A DNA stretch of 6,691 nt from Acidimicrobiia bacterium. GTDB lineage: Bacteria; Actinomycetota; Acidimicrobiia; Acidimicrobiales; Iamiaceae. Position numbers and translations under genes: made by a program. Shown piece after piece: positions 6,460 to 6,691 of this stretch; within the stretch, counting starts at the first letter, position 1, and each line of letters opens with the position of its first letter. The stretch covers positions 1 through 6,691 of the forward strand of contig JAFBAD010000346.1 of assembly GCA_019247975.1 (NCBI GenBank), given 5' to 3'. The notes beneath the pieces were generated by a model. The model saw only the letters and a program-made list of their open reading frames with translations. It did no database searches and was not told where the DNA came from.

Positions 6460-6465
6460 TAGGGT
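6460..6465 (+). promoter_or_regulatory. Candidate -10 element for a leaderless YceH-like transcript
   Basis: TAGGGT fits TANNNT and ends 6 bases before the GTG at 6472, the geometry of a transcript starting at or next to its start codon. The same bases (AGGG) could instead serve as a weak Shine-Dalgarno sequence, so the two readings compete. Confidence 0.3.
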
Positions 6466-6471
6466 GGCCCG

Positions 6472-6691
6472 GTGGAGCTGACCTCCGAGGAGCGCCGGGT
6501 GCTCGGGTGCCTCGTCGAGAAGGAGCGCACCACCCCTCAGGCCTATCCGCTCACGCTCAACTCGCTGCGGCTCGCCTGCAACCAGACGACCGCCCGGGAC
6601 CCGGTCGTGCGCTACGAGGAGCACGACGTCGAGACCGCGCTCACGTCCCTGCGGTCGGCCGGTCTCATCCGCATCGTGCACAGCCCGCACA
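6472..6691 (+). CDS. YceH / UPF0502 (DUF480) family protein, N-terminal 73 residues (runs off the right edge)
   Basis: The start of a DUF480 protein, a conserved family built of winged-helix domains and usually a little over 200 residues long. E. coli YceH is the familiar member, and its biochemical role is not established. Visible signature: LTSEERRVLGCLVEKERTT, then AYPLTLNSLRLACNQTTARDP, then VETALTSLRSAGLIR, the standard order of conserved blocks in the family. The GTG at 6472 is the only possible start, since an in-frame TAG lies at 6460 and the family N-terminus matches from residue 2. AGGG at 6461-6464 may act as a weak ribosome binding site. The gene is divergent from the FecR-like membrane protein across an 81-bp gap, and only a third or so of it is present. 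Confidence 0.93.
   Translation, partial: MELTSEERRVLGCLVEKERTTPQAYPLTLNSLRLACNQTTARDPVVRYEEHDVETALTSLRSAGLIRIVHSPH

Noticed and set aside
5369..6481. Plus-strand frame with long Ser-Gly repeats, and an overlapping plus-strand frame (4864-6108) rich in Leu-Arg-Gly
   Set aside because: Both repeats are only the reverse reading of the Pro-Glu codons. The minus-strand gene has a strong ribosome binding site, a membrane helix and sensible domain order.
6391..6690. Extension of the FecR-like protein upstream of the GTG at 6390
   Set aside because: The open frame continues to the window edge but would run antisense through the YceH-like gene. The strong Shine-Dalgarno sequence just before 6390 marks the start.

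Overview
The window is dense, very G+C-rich bacterial chromosome with almost no non-coding sequence. Third codon positions are nearly all G or C, and long spurious open frames lie antisense to the real genes. Gene content and protein style (GltB, an M18 aminopeptidase, a coiled-coil M23 peptidase, a YceH/UPF0502 protein, alanine/arginine-rich proteins, GTG starts) suggest a high-GC actinobacterium. I lean to the class Acidimicrobiia, but this is inference from style and cannot be proved from 6.7 kb. There are no RNA genes, insertion sequences, CRISPR arrays or signs of recent transfer, and no gene-free stretch exceeds 300 bases.

Left part (1-1886): the first 580 codons of the glutamate synthase large subunit, gltB, run leftward off the window edge. 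A 146-bp intergenic region separates it from a divergent M18 aminopeptidase gene. Middle (1887-3784): the M18 aminopeptidase (apeB-type, all expected metal ligands visible) is followed 38 bp later by a small J-domain protein with an unrecognised C-terminal domain.

Right part (3738-6390, minus strand): two cell-envelope genes read leftward. The upstream gene encodes a single-pass membrane protein with a FecR-like N-terminal region, a long Pro-Glu dipeptide repeat, a membrane helix, a Thr/Ser-rich linker and a probable external domain. The downstream gene encodes a secreted coiled-coil M23 (LytM) peptidase. Its last 15 codons overlap, tail to tail, the end of the J-domain gene. Just before its signal-peptide start lies an 18-codon ORF with a good Shine-Dalgarno sequence, whose stop overlaps the peptidase start as TGATG. 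Right edge (6472-6691): the start of a YceH/UPF0502 (DUF480) gene, divergent from the FecR-like gene.

Functionally the window is a mosaic of nitrogen assimilation, peptide turnover, a chaperone-type accessory protein and a two-gene envelope unit. I see no clearly new defence or mobile system. The items most worth a second look are the upstream ORF coupled to the M23 gene, the architecture of the Pro-Glu repeat membrane protein, the J-domain fusion with its antisense overlap, and the two starts that look leaderless.
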